A stretch of DNA of 64,000 nucleotides from NCBI GenBank assembly GCA_963575745.1, contig CAUYUJ010012803.1:307659-371658 (forward strand), given 5' to 3'. Positions within the stretch are counted from its first letter, which is position 1, and each line of letters opens with the position of its first letter. The notes beneath the pieces were generated by a model, which saw nothing but the letters and a program-made list of their open reading frames with translations, ran no database searches and had not been told where the DNA came from. The stretch is from Prorocentrum cordatum (lineage: Eukaryota; Sar; Dinophyceae; Prorocentrales; Prorocentraceae). Below are positions 40,228 to 50,772 of this stretch, in pieces. A program made the position numbers and the translations under genes.

Positions 40228-40478
40228 GGCGCCCCAAAAAGGGGGTCCAGCTGCAAGGGGGTGGTGCAATAGGTTTGGGGCAATGGTGTTGCAGATGTAT
40301 TGTGCTGGAGACTTGTATTGCAGTGTATTGCCAGCAATGTATTGCACGCGAAAATTCAGCGATAGATTTTTGCGCCCCGGAATGTATTGCACGCCCGAAA
40401 TGTAGTGCAACCCCATAAATCTATTGCACCAAATCTATTGCACCACCCCCTTGTCGCTGGATCCCCTTTTGGGTCAAC
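40228..40478. mobile_element. Foldback element with about 40-bp inverted ends
   Basis: CCCCAAAAAGGGGGTCCAGC, then TGCAAGGGGGTGGTGCAATA at the left pairs with TATTGCACCACCCCCTTGTC, then GCTGGATCCCCTTTTGG at the right. The interior repeats GTATTGCA words. Single copy in the window. Confidence 0.78.
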
Positions 40479-40507
40479 CCGAGTCATGGTGGGGGGGGCG
40501 ACCATGA

Positions 40508-40691
40508 GTATCGTTCAACTGATCCCCGTCCCCAGCGGCGTGGCCTGGGCCCCACTGGCCGATGTACCCCCCCTAGATGGGGATATAGGTCGTTCCCCTG
40601 GGTTTCGAGGGGTGCATCCCCAACGATTGTGGTAATTTTGCAGGGGTCTCGAAGGGGATGGAGATGGGGATGGGGATCGGTTAAACGATAC
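40508..40691. mobile_element. Foldback element with 26-bp inverted ends
   Basis: GTATCGTTCAACTGATCCCC at the left and GGGGATCGGTTAAACGATAC at the right, 3 mismatches over 26 bp. Single copy; flanks show no clear duplication. Confidence 0.75.
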
Positions 40692-41069
40692 CGAGACAAA
40701 CGTAGAGTGCAAAAAATCCACCCCGATACTGACCACCCCGACACGCGAAGCCGTTTAGTCAACGCGCCCACGGAAGGAATCGAACAGGGCGGGGCTGGTT
40801 AGTAAACGGCCAGGGCCGTGGAATAAACGGCAGTTGCCGGTTCCGGGTACCCTTCCTCCCTTGCGAACGGGGGGGGGAGAGAAGCGCGCCCCGTGCGCGC
40901 CCCTTGTGCAGCCACTTGTGGGCCCCGACAGGGCCACCCAAGGGGCACGACGGGTGCACTTTTCCCCCTCCCCTCCCCCCCGCATCTCGCCCCCCCCCCC
41001 CCACACCCACCACGAGAGCGCCTGCGGCGTGCGCCGACCTGGCTCGCTTGCTGCTCCAGAGGAAGGAAA
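40692..41069. other. Unassigned sequence
   Basis: C-rich CCCCCTCCCCTCCCCCCCGC at 40965-41005. TAGTAAACGGCC at 40800 recalls R150 without further match. No gene. Confidence 0.4.
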
Positions 41070-41250
41070 AACGACATGAGCATAAACTCTTGGAGGTCCG
41101 CGCGGACTTCCTGGATCTGCGCTTGACACCCTTCCCTGGCGCGCCTCCCGCGCGCCAGGGGCGGCGCGGGAGGCGCAGACGGCGCGGCCCAGCGCGGATA
41201 CAAGAAATCCGCCCGGAGCGTCCACAGTGTAGATGTTTGTGGCGTGTTTT
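41070..41250. mobile_element. MITE-F copy 5
   Basis: GAGCATAAACTCTTGGAGG, GTCCGCGCGGACTTCCTGG and GGCGCGCCTCCCGCGCGCC in the centre, then ATACAAGAAATCCGCCCGG and GTAGATGTTTGTGGC. Confidence 0.72.
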
Positions 41251-41725
41251 CTTCTTCGATGCCCGGCATCGTGCCCATCTCGTCCGTGCCCGTGCCAGGC
41301 GTGCCGATGCACGGCTGCGGCGGCCCGAGGCCCACCGTGCGGCGCACAGACCGGGCAGCCCAGGGTGCGGCGGAGCGTTGGGCGTCGGCCCCAGCGCCTG
41401 CCGAGGCGGCGCGGCTGGCCGCGCCTGCTGCCGCCGCCACGGCCACAAGTCGGCCTGCCCCGCGGGTGTGCGGCGGCGCTGGGCCAGGCTCAAGGCCTGC
41501 AGTCAAAGTCTGCTACAGTCGGGTCTCTGAGTGGAGAGGACACGCGAAAGGACACAAGACCCTTCCGATGGCCACACTGCCATAGGCATGCGGAGCATGG
41601 GTCGCAAAACACAGGACGTACGGGTAGCCTTGATTTGGCAGGGACGACCTACTACCCAGCCTCGACTGTACCATGAGGATCGGCTAACAGGGAAGGAGAA
41701 GCCCCCATTTGGCTGCAGGATAGAG
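41251..41725. other. Unassigned GC-rich sequence
   Basis: Several overlapping frames up to 244 codons stay open on both strands because of high GC; none has a domain. Confidence 0.4.
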
Positions 41726-41932
41726 GCCCCCCAGACGGGGTCGGAGCGGATGTGGTCGGAGGATCGCGCCGCACCGTCGATGATGCGTCGCCGACGCATC
41801 GGCGACGGAATGGAGACGCTGGCAATGCATCGGCGACGTCGGCGTGTCGAAGTTGGTCTTCCACATCGACCCGCATCGACGATGCATCGGCGATGCGGCG
41901 CGATGCTCCGACCCAATCTACAGTCGGCCCGC
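41726..41932. mobile_element. MITE-I copy 2
   Basis: GGGGTCGGAGCGGATGTGG, then GATCGCGCCGCACCG, many GCATCGGCGACG blocks, and CGATGCTCCGACCCAATC at the far side. Confidence 0.68.
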
Positions 41933-41937
41933 AGCAT

Positions 41938-42055
41938 AAGCATGCGCGATAAGTATGCAAGGGCCTTGGAAGGCCATATTAAAGCTTTTCGAGCGGGGCG
42001 CGGTCAACGGAAGTGGCCAAGGATGGGCCGAGGAAGCAAGGATGAAAGGGAAGAT
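41938..42055. repeat. Dispersed repeat R115, copy 3
   Basis: GCATGCGCGATAAGTATGCA, AGGGCCTTGGAAGGCC, TTCGAGCGGGGCGCGG and GGATGGGCCGAGG align closely with 1515-1632. Confidence 0.7.
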
Positions 42056-42330
42056 TGTCCATCCTTACCATGCTCATTGACTGCACTCAGACTCCATCCG
42101 AACCAAAATACCTCCTTGTTTCAGTGTCTTGACTGCACTCGGCTGGGTAGTTCAGGCCGAGCCAAGCCAAGTCAGGCCCGTGATCCCATGGAGCCCTTCC
42201 AGGCCGCGCCCACAGCTCCTGAGAGGCGCGTGCGGGCACGACGTGAGGTCCGCGGCAGGCAGCCACACTCCATCACCGTCCCTGGCCAGGGCCATACTTT
42301 GAGCAGGGACTGACCGTCTGGGAAATTATC
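42056..42330. other. Unassigned sequence
   Basis: TGACTGCACTC occurs twice (42077, 42134). No gene. Confidence 0.4.
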
Positions 42331-42505
42331 CCTATAGGCCTACCACGACATGCTCTCAGAACCCCAGGCTGTTCCGAGAACAAGAACCAGGCTCTCAGAA
42401 CAGAAGCCCCACGTGCCAAGAGAAGACAGGCTCGGCCAGAAGCGTTCTGAGAGCACGTCGCGCAGAGCACCAAAAGGTTCTCAAAGCATCTTCCAGCGGG
42501 CCTGA
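42331..42505. mobile_element. MITE-H copy 2
   Basis: CCTATAGGCCTACCACGACA, then CTCTCAGAACCCC and GGTTCTCAAAGCATCTTCC-AGCGGGCCTGAG as the diverged inverted right end. Confidence 0.65.
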
Positions 42506-42684
42506 GTCGGGCGTTGGCAGAACTGGGTTTGGTGGAGCCCGGTTTGGTGATCTGCACCGGAGGCGCCCCCCCCCGTCCCATTTCTACTCACCGGAACTGC
42601 CGTCGACCGAGAAAACACCAGCTATGGCAAGCCTGGTTTAGCGATTCTGGCCAATTCAAAGGCTCCGGGGCCCTACCACTAACC

Positions 42685-42868
42685 TGATGTCGGGCGTGTC
42701 CCCCTACAGGGGGATTTTCGACGAAAAATTAGAAATACCCCAAAAATAATCAAATCATAGTCTGGGAACTATTTTTGTTGACTATTTTTGGACCTCTTAG
42801 GGGCATTCTGGGAGTATTTTTCACATTTCGTCGAACATCCTCCTGTATGGGGGACATGCCCGACTTAA
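42685..42868. mobile_element. MITE-A copy 4
   Basis: TGATGTCGGGCGTGTCCCCC to GGGGGACATGCCCGACTTAA, exact 8-bp CACTAACC outside (42677-42684, 42869-42876). Inverted identity continues to TTTCGACGAAA / TTTCGTCGAA, so the ends are about 38 bp. Confidence 0.92.
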
Positions 42869-42996
42869 CACTAACCGGGTCCCCTTGCCTGGGGTCCTGG
42901 CCATACCCGACTGTATGGGCGAGCACGGACGCTCCGCCGCTGCTCGGCGGCTGTACCCCGGCGCTGGTGCATGCACACCAGCGCGCGGTGGAGGCC

Positions 42997-43215
42997 GGCA
43001 GGAGGAGGAGAAGGAGCAGGAGGAGGAGAAGAAGGAGGAGGAGGGAAGGAGGAGGAGGAGGAGGAGAAGGAGGAGGAGGAGGAGGGAAGGAGGAGGAGGA
43101 GGAGGAGGAGGAGGAAAAGGAGGAGGAAGAGGGAAGGAGGAGGAGGAGGAGGAGGAGGAGGAGGAGGGAAGGAGGAGGAGGAGGAGGAGGCAGAGGAGGA
43201 GGAAGAGGAGGAGAA
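42997..43215. repeat. GGA array at the 3' end of retroelement 2
   Basis: (GGA)n with GAA variants, ending GAACTACAGG where the element's C-terminal frame finishes. Confidence 0.95.
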
Positions 43216-43229
43216 CTACAGGATTACAG

Positions 43230-43835
43230 TCATAGCGACGCCAGCCAGTTTTCGAGTAGGAACCACAATTCAAAAAAAGGGCCCTTCGTTTGCATTCTAT
43301 GCCCGCGGGCCGTGAAACTGGCAAACGGGTCGTCCTCACTGGCTCCTGAGGCGGTCCCCTCAGACGACGAAGCCCCAAGCCAGAAGGGCGGCCCCGAACC
43401 ATCACACACCGACGAAGCCGCCGCAAGCGCCACTCTGACCGCCTCAGGAGGACACATCGGGGACGCTTCAGCAAACCTACCCCCAGGGGAGAAGGCGAGG
43501 GGAGCAAAGGCCTTCTGCGCCTCGGATGGCTCGCACCTCCTGCCAGTGCCCTGGGTGTACAGCCTGACAGACGCCTGGGTCCTAGCTTGGATTCCACACC
43601 TCCTGCAAACGCGACTGCTAGGACCCAGGGGCCAAACTTCATGCTCCAAAAAACTCAACAGCTTAGCATTGTTTGGGGGCGCCGGCTTCATTCCTTGATG
43701 CGCAGTAGCCACACTCAACTGACTGTTCACCGCCTCTCGGGCGCTTGCAAGCTGGGCCGTCGCCCGCGCAAAGAACTTACATTCCTTCTTCGCCCGCCTA
43801 AGCTCCTGAGCGAAAGACTCCACGTGCACGTCAGA
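43230..43835 (-). pseudogene. Cys-rich C-terminal tail of retroelement 2
   Basis: The frame continues from the last RNase H motif (EWQIGNSWADFFTKVGARPH): VESFAQELRRAKKECKFFAR, SFLEHEVWPLGPSS, then a C-X2-C...C cluster (RVCRRCGIQARTQASVRLY, GTGRRCEPSEAQ). An Ala/Ser/Gly-rich tail ends at 43230. Such Cys-containing tails follow RNase H in dinoflagellate LINE-like elements; the role is not established. Confidence 0.6.
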
Positions 43836-44686
43836 AACCGCGTGCGGCCGAGCCCCGACTTTAGTGAAGAAGTCGGCCCACGAATTGCCGATCTGCCACT
43901 CTGGGGGCTTGTCGGGGGTGCGTCAAACAAAACTCCTCTAAGTCAAGGTGAGCAGGAACCAATTCGAACGCGGGGGGACCTCGGGACCCAGCGCGCGAAA
44001 ATTTTCCGCCAGATCGACGCGTGGGCCCCTTGGGTCATGGACAAACTGGATGACAAGCTTTGGCCCTCCCGCGCGGCTCCCAATACATCAGCAGAAACGA
44101 GCACTCGCAGAAACGGAAAGCTACGCATTCCCTGCAACAGAGCCCAGCGCTCAGCCGCTCCAACAGTCTGCCTGCGGCCAGGCACTTGACCGTACACGGC
44201 CCTGATCGGTCGACCATCTCCCCCCACCTGGATCACCGCCCATCCGCACCTCAAGAATTCCAGCCACGAGCTGTGAAGCCCTGGCCCGTCCGTGCAGGCC
44301 CAGCTGGGCCACGTCTGAGGGTCGGAATCCCAATCGCCCCAGACGAAAACAGGCAGGGTTCCAGAGGCGGGCGACAGAGGCTTGGGTCTACGGGGCAGCC
44401 CAATGGAAAACTCCAGGAGGTCCCAACATTCATGGCCAAAACTATTCACGGCGCGCTCAGACAGCGCGTTTCTGGTCCCCTCAAACTCCTCATCGAACTC
44501 AGGGAGACCTACTGCCGTCGGCTGCTCCAGCAAGTTCGGACAGGCATAGAAGCCGTGGGCCACTGTCCCTGCCAGGCCCAGCTCCAAGAACTGCGGGTGG
44601 GGGGCACATCGGGGAAGCCAGAGGGCGACGCTCAAACCTCTTGGATGCCGACATAAATCCACCAGACCAGAGTAGTCGTAGTGCAC
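43836..44686 (-). pseudogene. RNase H domain of retroelement 2
   Basis: VFVWGDWDSDPQTWPSWACTDG carries the first Asp (TDG), then CGWAVIQVGG, VGAAERWALLQGM (Glu) and VLVSADVLGAAREG (Asp). The fourth motif, GNSWADFFTK, is in another frame at 43865-43915, so a shift divides the domain. It lies after RT, the standard LINE position, in contrast to retroelement 1. Confidence 0.72.
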
Positions 44687-45293
44687 CCGTCATCTGTGGT
44701 CGTCGCACTGCGCACTTTCGTCCACCAACGATCAAGGGCAAAGCACGCACCCATACTTCCTCGCAGCCTTCCAAATGCTCGGGTAGGTGTGACAAGATCT
44801 GCCTGGATGGCCAGCGAGAGGCGCCGTCCCGCAGTAGTGCGCGAAACTCAGCAAGACACGTATGCATCAAAGAAATCACATTGCCTTCGTCACACACCAC
44901 TATAGTATCGCTCCCCAATTTCCAGCCAATACGCCGTAGAGATAACCAAGTGGCCGCCAACGGCCCTCTCACTCCAAGCCAACTACAAGATCCAGCTTCC
45001 CATTTGGCCTGCAAAGCTCTCCAAGCAGACTCGAGCCGTCCAAACTCCACCCGCTGGTCCCACAGGAAACTGCTATACATGTGGCAAATAGCTACCGTCG
45101 CTTCGTAGATGGGGTCGTAGAATCGCCCCTCCTGGGTCGACAAGTGCACCGTGTGGCTGATACCACCAGATGGAGCTCCAGCCAGGATAGCCGCGGTCTG
45201 CCTTAACTTCTTCAGATCAGCATCGGGCACTCCAGGCGCAGAGGCGCCGTGAGCTGGCGCGCTCAAGAGTCCTGACTTCCATAGCTTGTGCAC
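44499..45293 (-). pseudogene. RT thumb and linker of retroelement 2
   Basis: 264 open codons between RT and RNase H: DADLKKLRQTAAILAGAPSG, DPIYEATVAICHMYSSFLWD, LAATWLSLRRIGWKLGSD. It overlaps the RNase H frame, marking a frameshift near 44500-44690. Assigned by position and by the downstream-of-YVDD style of sequence. Confidence 0.55.
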
Positions 45294-45311
45294 CTGCCCC
45301 CCAGCCTCCTT

Positions 45312-46421
45312 TCACACCAGAAGCCGTGGCATCCGTGACGTCAACTTGGCAATCCGTGCTTTCGCCACAGGCCTGTGAACACGACCACCGTGCATATCAT
45401 GCCCGGGATTCCTGATGCACCTCTTGTATCTGATCTTTAACACCCCAGCCCAACGCTCAAAGGCGACCCGACCAGCATTAGTAGCAGCCGTGAACGAGGA
45501 CTTGGTTGGCTGGATGATCAGCCTCAGCTTCCTAGCCTCCATAACAAACCTCCTGGTAGCGAGCGCCCGCTCTGGAGAAGCACGTATCTCCTCACCATCC
45601 CATTGCAAAGTGGCATCATCAACCAGAGCCCTCGGGTGCATCGTAGGGTGCACCATCCTTGGTAGCGTGAGTGCATCCTGGTAATATACCCTGTCTCACC
45701 ACGATCATGTCGCTCAAGCTGCCATACGCCTTCACAGCACGCGGCATAGCATAATACGCGACCAACTGCCATAGCAACCTGAGCGGATACTTCGCAGCCC
45801 TTGCCTCAGATATCAGCTCTGCCACCATCGCAGTGTCGAAGCACTTCCACATGTCAATCATGACTGTCACCGAATGCTCATTCAACAGGGTCGCCACCTC
45901 GGCGGTGATATTGTGTGAAAAAGGCCGACGCCGAAGAGGAATATCTTGGCCTAATCCCCCCGATCAGCTCGGAATGGGTTCATCTCAAGCCACTTTCTCG
46001 ACTCAGGGCGCCTCGCCCGTGCCCATATCCTGATGATAGTGTGAATCAGGGCCACCAATCGCGACCCACCACCCTCCTTCGGAATCTTCACCATCCCGGC
46101 GTGGATGCGATTCGCGGGCCACACCAGTAGGGCCCCACAGCGCATGAAGAAACTGGCCATCGCCGCTAGGCCCTGGTCAGACAGGGGCCACAGCGTCCTG
46201 GGTTGCAAACGACTAGGCCCCGCTGCCGTTTTCCAAGCGAAGCTGGGGATCGCCGCGCGCATCCTGTCCACCGTGATGTAAGGCAGGGAATCCCAGCCCT
46301 CTGCGCCCCCCCAGGCAGCTTCAACGTCGACGCTTCGTGGACGTGCCAGAACCTTACTTAGCCCGCAAGCCGAGCTCCCTGCCAGCGAGTTGATGCGGCG
46401 ATAGCTCATCGCCCGAGTCAA
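45312..46421 (-). pseudogene. Reverse transcriptase of retroelement 2, broken
   Basis: Three frames. 46421-45951: AIPSFAWKTAAGPSRLQPRT and MVKIPKEGGGSRLVALIHTI (fingers). 45897-45619: TVMIDMWKCFDTAMVAELI (motif A) and VVRQGILPGCTHAT (motif B). 45656-45312: PRALVDDATLQWDG (motif C, YVDD replaced by LVDD) and LRLIIQPTKSSF. At least two shifts separate them. Confidence 0.8.
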
Positions 46422-47293
46422 CGATTTCTGAGGCGGCTTGGGCCCTGAAGAACCGATGCGCGCCCGAGCACCCCCCCAGGAATCCGTGCTTCACAAAACC
46501 TCTCCGCCGAGCACGGTCAGCCTTATCATGCTCCTTCTGCAACATAAGATACGCATCGCATACCTTCTAACACTTCCTGTCCAGCTCCGCATCACCCAAA
46601 CGCTCGAACAAGGAAGCGCCTTTGTCCTGTCCTCCGAAGAGCTCAACGACCCAATTTGGAAGCAATGCAGGTACACCCTTACAGCTACCCATTTTGGCTT
46701 ATCGCAATACAGCTTCTCCCAGAAACAACGCCAGCGGCAATAGGTCGGCCTGGGCGCTGACCACGCGTTGCATGCCATCCCAAAACAAGATTTTATCAAC
46801 TGCCTTGGGTATGAACTTCTTTAGGCATAGAAAGTGCTGGGACCATCTATTGGCCACCATGTAGGCCCTCAACTTCTCGCCATGCTGCAGCCTACGTCGA
46901 GGAGGGGCCCACTTGGACCGCACCAGCCTGGTCTCAACTGGTCCCGCACGCCCTGGGGTGGCCACTGCCTCAGGTCCTTTGCAAAGATCATGTACACCCT
47001 GCAACTCTACCTCAATGTTGGCCATCGTGATATCCCAAGCCGCACTGATATCTGACTCGTTCTCCGCAATATATACATATGTATATATACATATGTATAT
47101 ATATATGTATATATATAAACAAGAAAACAACGTTCTCCGACCCATCCCAGAAGGGAAACCGTGGACAGCCAGCTGGCGGAGTCTTGGGAAATGGCATTGG
47201 CCCACAAACGACCCTGCACCATCGATCCATATCATTGGCCAGCACCTGGAAGACCGCGGGCTTGTGAACCTTAATCGTTGAGGACTCCATCAC
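46422..47293 (-). pseudogene. Linker of retroelement 2 split by a TA microsatellite
   Basis: HKPAVFQVLANDMDRWCRVV (upstream part) and NRWSQHFLCLKKFIPKAVDK, then HGFLGGCSGAHRFFRAQAAS downstream, separated by a (TATG/TA)n run at 47069-47117. The array grew inside the coding region after insertion. Confidence 0.6.
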
Positions 47294-47341
47294 CTTGGGC
47301 TTTCAACCTCGTGGGCAGGTTGACGCAAACCAAACCAAAAT

Positions 47342-47930
47342 CTATGATCGATCCAGGTAGCTCGGCCGCACAGGTCGGTAATTCTGGGGCAAGCACGTGC
47401 CCCCCAACACGTCACGAATAGGTCTGCTGATTTGATTGGGCGTAAGGTCCCAGTCGCCCATCGCAATCCAATCTCCCCCAATACCATTCAAGTTTGCGTA
47501 ATAGTTCGCAATCTTCAACATCGTCGCTTCATTCTCGGGAGTCAAACCCACGCCCGACACGACGTATACTGCAATCGCGATCAGGCCCCCTGGAACGCCC
47601 CAGGCGACACCTGCAGCTACAATCCTCCCAGCCTCCAACACAGGGCAGGGAAGCAGAGGAGGCGCCTTTACGACAATGTGACTCTGCGTCAGGATCGCCG
47701 CACCGCCCGACTTCCCATCGGAGATCGCCTTGTTGGCACCCTCAAAGATACCATGATATCCCAGATCCTTCACATGACTCTGAAGAGATGGTAAGTCCTA
47801 CTTCAAAGTCCTGCGTTCCTGCGCGCTCAAAACCTGCGAAGAGCAACTCTCCAAGAACGCGCTGAGCGGAGCGGCCCCGCCCGCATCCGCTGATATCAGC
47901 TCACCCTTTTGAACCGTCGTCACTGCTTCT
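47342..47930 (-). pseudogene. EEP endonuclease of retroelement 2, broken
   Basis: VQKGELISADAGGAAPLSAF, a TAG stop near 47803, then HGIFEGANKAISDGKSGGAA, ILTQSHIVVKAP and IGGDWIAMGDWDLTPNQISR. MGDWDLTPNQ corresponds to the GDWN motif of exonuclease-endonuclease-phosphatase enzymes. The N-terminal catalytic Glu and C-terminal His segments cannot be placed confidently. Confidence 0.65.
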
Positions 47931-47971
47931 ATAATATATGATCAACCATGTTCCAAGCATGACATTCCAGC

Positions 47972-49141
47972 TCATAGCTCATCCTCTTCTGCAGTCTTCC
48001 CCTTCCCGGCAGCAGGTGGAAGGAAGTGCAGAGATAATTCTGCAATGCGCTTGGCCGCATCACGCAGCCCAGGTAGATCAGCAGGACAAGCTTCACCCAG
48101 CATCGGCCCCACGTGCGCGCGCAGTTGCTCCTCCGAGGCCATGGCAATACTCTCGTCGAGCTGCTGCTGCGTTTGAGGCACAGGTGTGCCAGACGCCAAG
48201 ATGGGGGTGTCGGACACGGCTTCCTCAGAGCCGTCGCCCGCGCGATGGGCAGGCTGCCGCATCGCCTGAGGAATGGCCGCCGCCATCGCCCCTGCCAGCT
48301 GCGAGCACTGCTCTTGCGCCACTCCATGCTGGGAGAGCAGCTTGCCGAGCGCCTCAACATCCATCGGCATGCCAGGAACCTTCTCGCCGAGCTCCGCCTT
48401 GGTCGGGGCGCCCCCGCACCTTGCCGACAGCCCTTGCATCTGCAGGCCCAGCGCCGCGACCTCGCCCTCCTGGGTCTGTAATTCCGCCTCGGCCACCAGC
48501 AGATGCCCCTCCAACTTCTTCCTCTGGTCCTGCAATGCGACGACGCCTTCACGCATCTTGTCCATCTCCTCCTGTCCAGACTTGAGTCGCACCGACAAGG
48601 TCTGCAGCTGCGCGTACATGTGCCTGGACGCCTGCAACTTCTGATGTATGGTCTCCTTCTCAGCGCGCAGCCCCTGCACGTAGGCCCCACACTTCCCGTC
48701 GCTGACGAACTTGCCAAGCACCGCCAGCTGCTCATCGATAGACTTGAGCCAATGCCGCAGCTCCGTGGTCTCCTCCTCACTGAGGCCCTCGACCATCGCC
48801 ACGGCGCCAGGGCCCTGCGCGTCCACGGCCATGGCGGCGGCATCCGACGTGGGGGCCGCTGCAGCCCCTTGCGTCTTGAGCCTTCTGACTTCAGACTCGA
48901 GCTCCTTGATCTTCGCCATCGCAACCTGGTACTCCTTTTCCTTCTGCCAAGGAGGGTCTCCCCCTTTCCGAAAGGAGGGAGTGGGCGGCTCCACGTGGCA
49001 CTTGAAGCAGGAAGACTTCCACATGGAGCATAATGCACACTTCTTGGCATCGGAGTGGTTCCACCATGCTTTACCCGTCCTATCATTGATACACGACTTG
49101 CACTCCCAGCGCCGCGAATGCTGCTGCCCACGCGCCGCCAT
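47972..49141 (-). CDS. ORF1 of retroelement 2, zinc-ribbon and coiled coils
   Basis: Intact 389 codons from ATG at 49141. Residues 12-49 hold a Cys/His cluster, W-E-CKSC...H...CALC...CFKCH (C14, C17, H29, C35, C38, C45, C48), likely a zinc-binding RNA or ssDNA module. Residues about 66-90 (KEKEYQVAMAKIKELESEVR) and 120-235 are predicted coiled coil (LRAEKETIHQKLQASRHMYA; LKSGQEEMDKMREGVVALQD). The C-terminus is acidic (GKTAEEDEL). This layout fits a LINE ORF1 chaperone that forms oligomers on element RNA. That ORF1 is intact while ORF2 is broken is odd and could reflect chance. Confidence 0.78.
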   Translation of the reverse strand: MAARGQQHSRRWECKSCINDRTGKAWWNHSDAKKCALCSMWKSSCFKCHVEPPTPSFRKGGDPPWQKEKEYQVAMAKIKELESEVRRLKTQGAAAAPTSDAAAMAVDAQGPGAVAMVEGLSEEETTELRHWLKSIDEQLAVLGKFVSDGKCGAYVQGLRAEKETIHQKLQASRHMYAQLQTLSVRLKSGQEEMDKMREGVVALQDQRKKLEGHLLVAEAELQTQEGEVAALGLQMQGLSARCGGAPTKAELGEKVPGMPMDVEALGKLLSQHGVAQEQCSQLAGAMAAAIPQAMRQPAHRAGDGSEEAVSDTPILASGTPVPQTQQQLDESIAMASEEQLRAHVGPMLGEACPADLPGLRDAAKRIAELSLHFLPPAAGKGKTAEEDEL

Positions 49142-49314
49142 GATGAACTGCTGGGAGCTAAAGCCGCCCCTGCGCTGGCAGAGACGGCGAGCGGGCCTCC
49201 CGACACGGTCGCAGGACTAAGTGAGGGTGCCCAACCCCCACGGTGGAAGCACGAGAAATCAACTTCTGGCCGCGGACTAGCGGTATCCGTTTGGTCCCCA
49301 GGGGAACAAAGCAT

Positions 49315-49335
49315 CTTGAGCCCAAATGGCTACGG
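49315..49335 (-). other. Dinoflagellate spliced-leader relic
   Basis: Minus strand CCGTAGCCATTTGGGCTCA followed by AG matches the last 21 nt of DinoSL at 20 positions; the one change is a T to G in the TTTT run. It is followed at once by retroelement 2 sequence, as expected if a trans-spliced transcript was reverse transcribed and inserted. Confidence 0.9.
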
Positions 49336-49336
49336 A

Positions 49337-49512
49337 GAAAGAGGAGGAGGATGAGGAGGAGGATTAGTAGGAGGAAGAGGACGAGCAGGAGGAGGAGGAG
49401 GAGGAAGAGAGGAGGAGGAGGAGGAGGAGGCGGAAGAGAGGAGGAGGAGGAAGAGAGGAGGAGGAGGAGGAGGAGGAGGAGGAGGAGGAGGAGGAGGAGG
49501 AGGAGGTGGAGG
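49337..49512. repeat. GGA array at the 5' end of retroelement 2
   Basis: Begins GAAAGAGGAGGAGG directly next to the DinoSL relic, with GATGAGG and AAGAGAGG variants. Confidence 0.95.
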
Positions 49513-50210
49513 AGAGAGCCGGAGGAAAGGCGCGGTGGAGCCACGACGAACGACGACGACGGGAAGACGGGCGACAGTTCCAGCCCGTCCTGAGGACAGG
49601 AATGATGCCCTACGCGCTCGTTTCGCAGGGAGGCTGATTCCCTGCGGGGCCTGATCAGTGCTGGGATACCACGCTGGCGCATGGACTTGCTGATAAAAGT
49701 TGCCTCTGCGGGCAAGGGCTAGAAAGTTGGACGAACGCGCTGTGGAGCCCACAAGCCCGCGTCACCGCCGCATCTGGAGCGCGGGAGGGGTAAAGGGTGG
49801 GGGTCCCGGGGGTTGTGACCCCCCCCTTGGGGGAGCACCCCTCCCTGGGAGAAGCTTTCCCCTTCGATCCCTTGCCTCCCACACGCCTCTAGCTCCCCCT
49901 TCAAGGTCGGCGGCACCAGCCGCAAGGCCTTCACAGTAGCAGCTGCCTCAGTGGGCACGATCGGCGGCGAGCGAGGGCGGGAAGTGAGGAGGAGGCCTTC
50001 TCAGCAGGCGGCGGGGTTCCTCGGCAGCCCTCGTGCCTTCGGAAAAGTCCTCCGTGCCTTTGGCGGGAGGCCCAGACAAAACTTCTCAAAGGCCGGGGGC
50101 GTTCCGCTCCCTCTCGCTTCCCCACGGGCGCGCCGCCGACGGGCGCTGGAAAGCAGGACGACGGGGTTGTGGAGCCCGCGGGCACGTTCGACACGGGCAC
50201 GGGAAAGAGC
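49513..50210. other. Unassigned GC-rich sequence
   Basis: C-run-rich (GACCCCCCCCTTGGGGGAG). No gene or bounded element recognised. Confidence 0.4.
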
Positions 50211-50335
50211 GAGGAGGAGGATGAGAAGGAGGAGGAGGAGGAGGACGAGGAGGAGGGGGAGGAGGGGGAGGAGGAGGATCAGCAGGAGGAGGAGCAGGAG
50301 GATCTCAGGAGGAGGACGAGGCGGAGGACGAGGAA
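50211..50335. repeat. GGA/GAC array
   Basis: (GGA)n with GACGA, CAGGA and GGGGGA variants. Confidence 0.9.
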
Positions 50336-50571
50336 GGCGGCCGGCCACGGGGCGTCCGCACCCGGCCCCGCGAGTCCGGGGCCCCGCCTGCCGTGGCCTG
50401 AGGCCTCCGCGACCCGGCCGGGGCATCCCCCTGGCGGCGCCCTGGCCAGGGCACGCAGGCGTCGGTGCTCCTGGGCACGCGCGTCAGCGCCAGCGCGCGT
50501 GCTGTCCATCAAGACCTTTCCATAGTTACGCCGCAGGCGCTGTAGTGATCTTTCGGCGGAGCTGGGAGGCG

Positions 50572-50772
50572 TGAGCGCACACACACACACAGACACAGAC
50601 ACGGACACGGACACGGACACGGACACGGACACGGACACAGACACAGACACAGACACAGACACAGACACAGACACAGACACAGACACAGACACAGACACAG
50701 ACACAGACACAGACACAGACACAGACACAGACACAGACACAGACACAGACACACACACACAAACACACACAC
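50572..50772. repeat. ACAGAC/ACACAC hexanucleotide array
   Basis: (ACAGAC)n, about 23 near-perfect units after seven ACGGAC units, flanked by (CA)n on both sides. Confidence 0.97.

Larger units (their letters stand above)
43216..49335 (-). mobile_element. Non-LTR retrotransposon 2 with DinoSL relic
   Basis: About 6.1 kb on the minus strand between GGA arrays (49337-49512 and 42997-43215). In order: DinoSL relic, short leader, ORF1 (389 codons), endonuclease, a linker broken by a TA microsatellite, reverse transcriptase, RNase H, Cys-rich tail. ORF2 is split by many stops and shifts, so it is a dead copy. It probably arose by reverse transcription of a trans-spliced mRNA, since the leader sits at the extreme 5' end. 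Confidence 0.85.
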
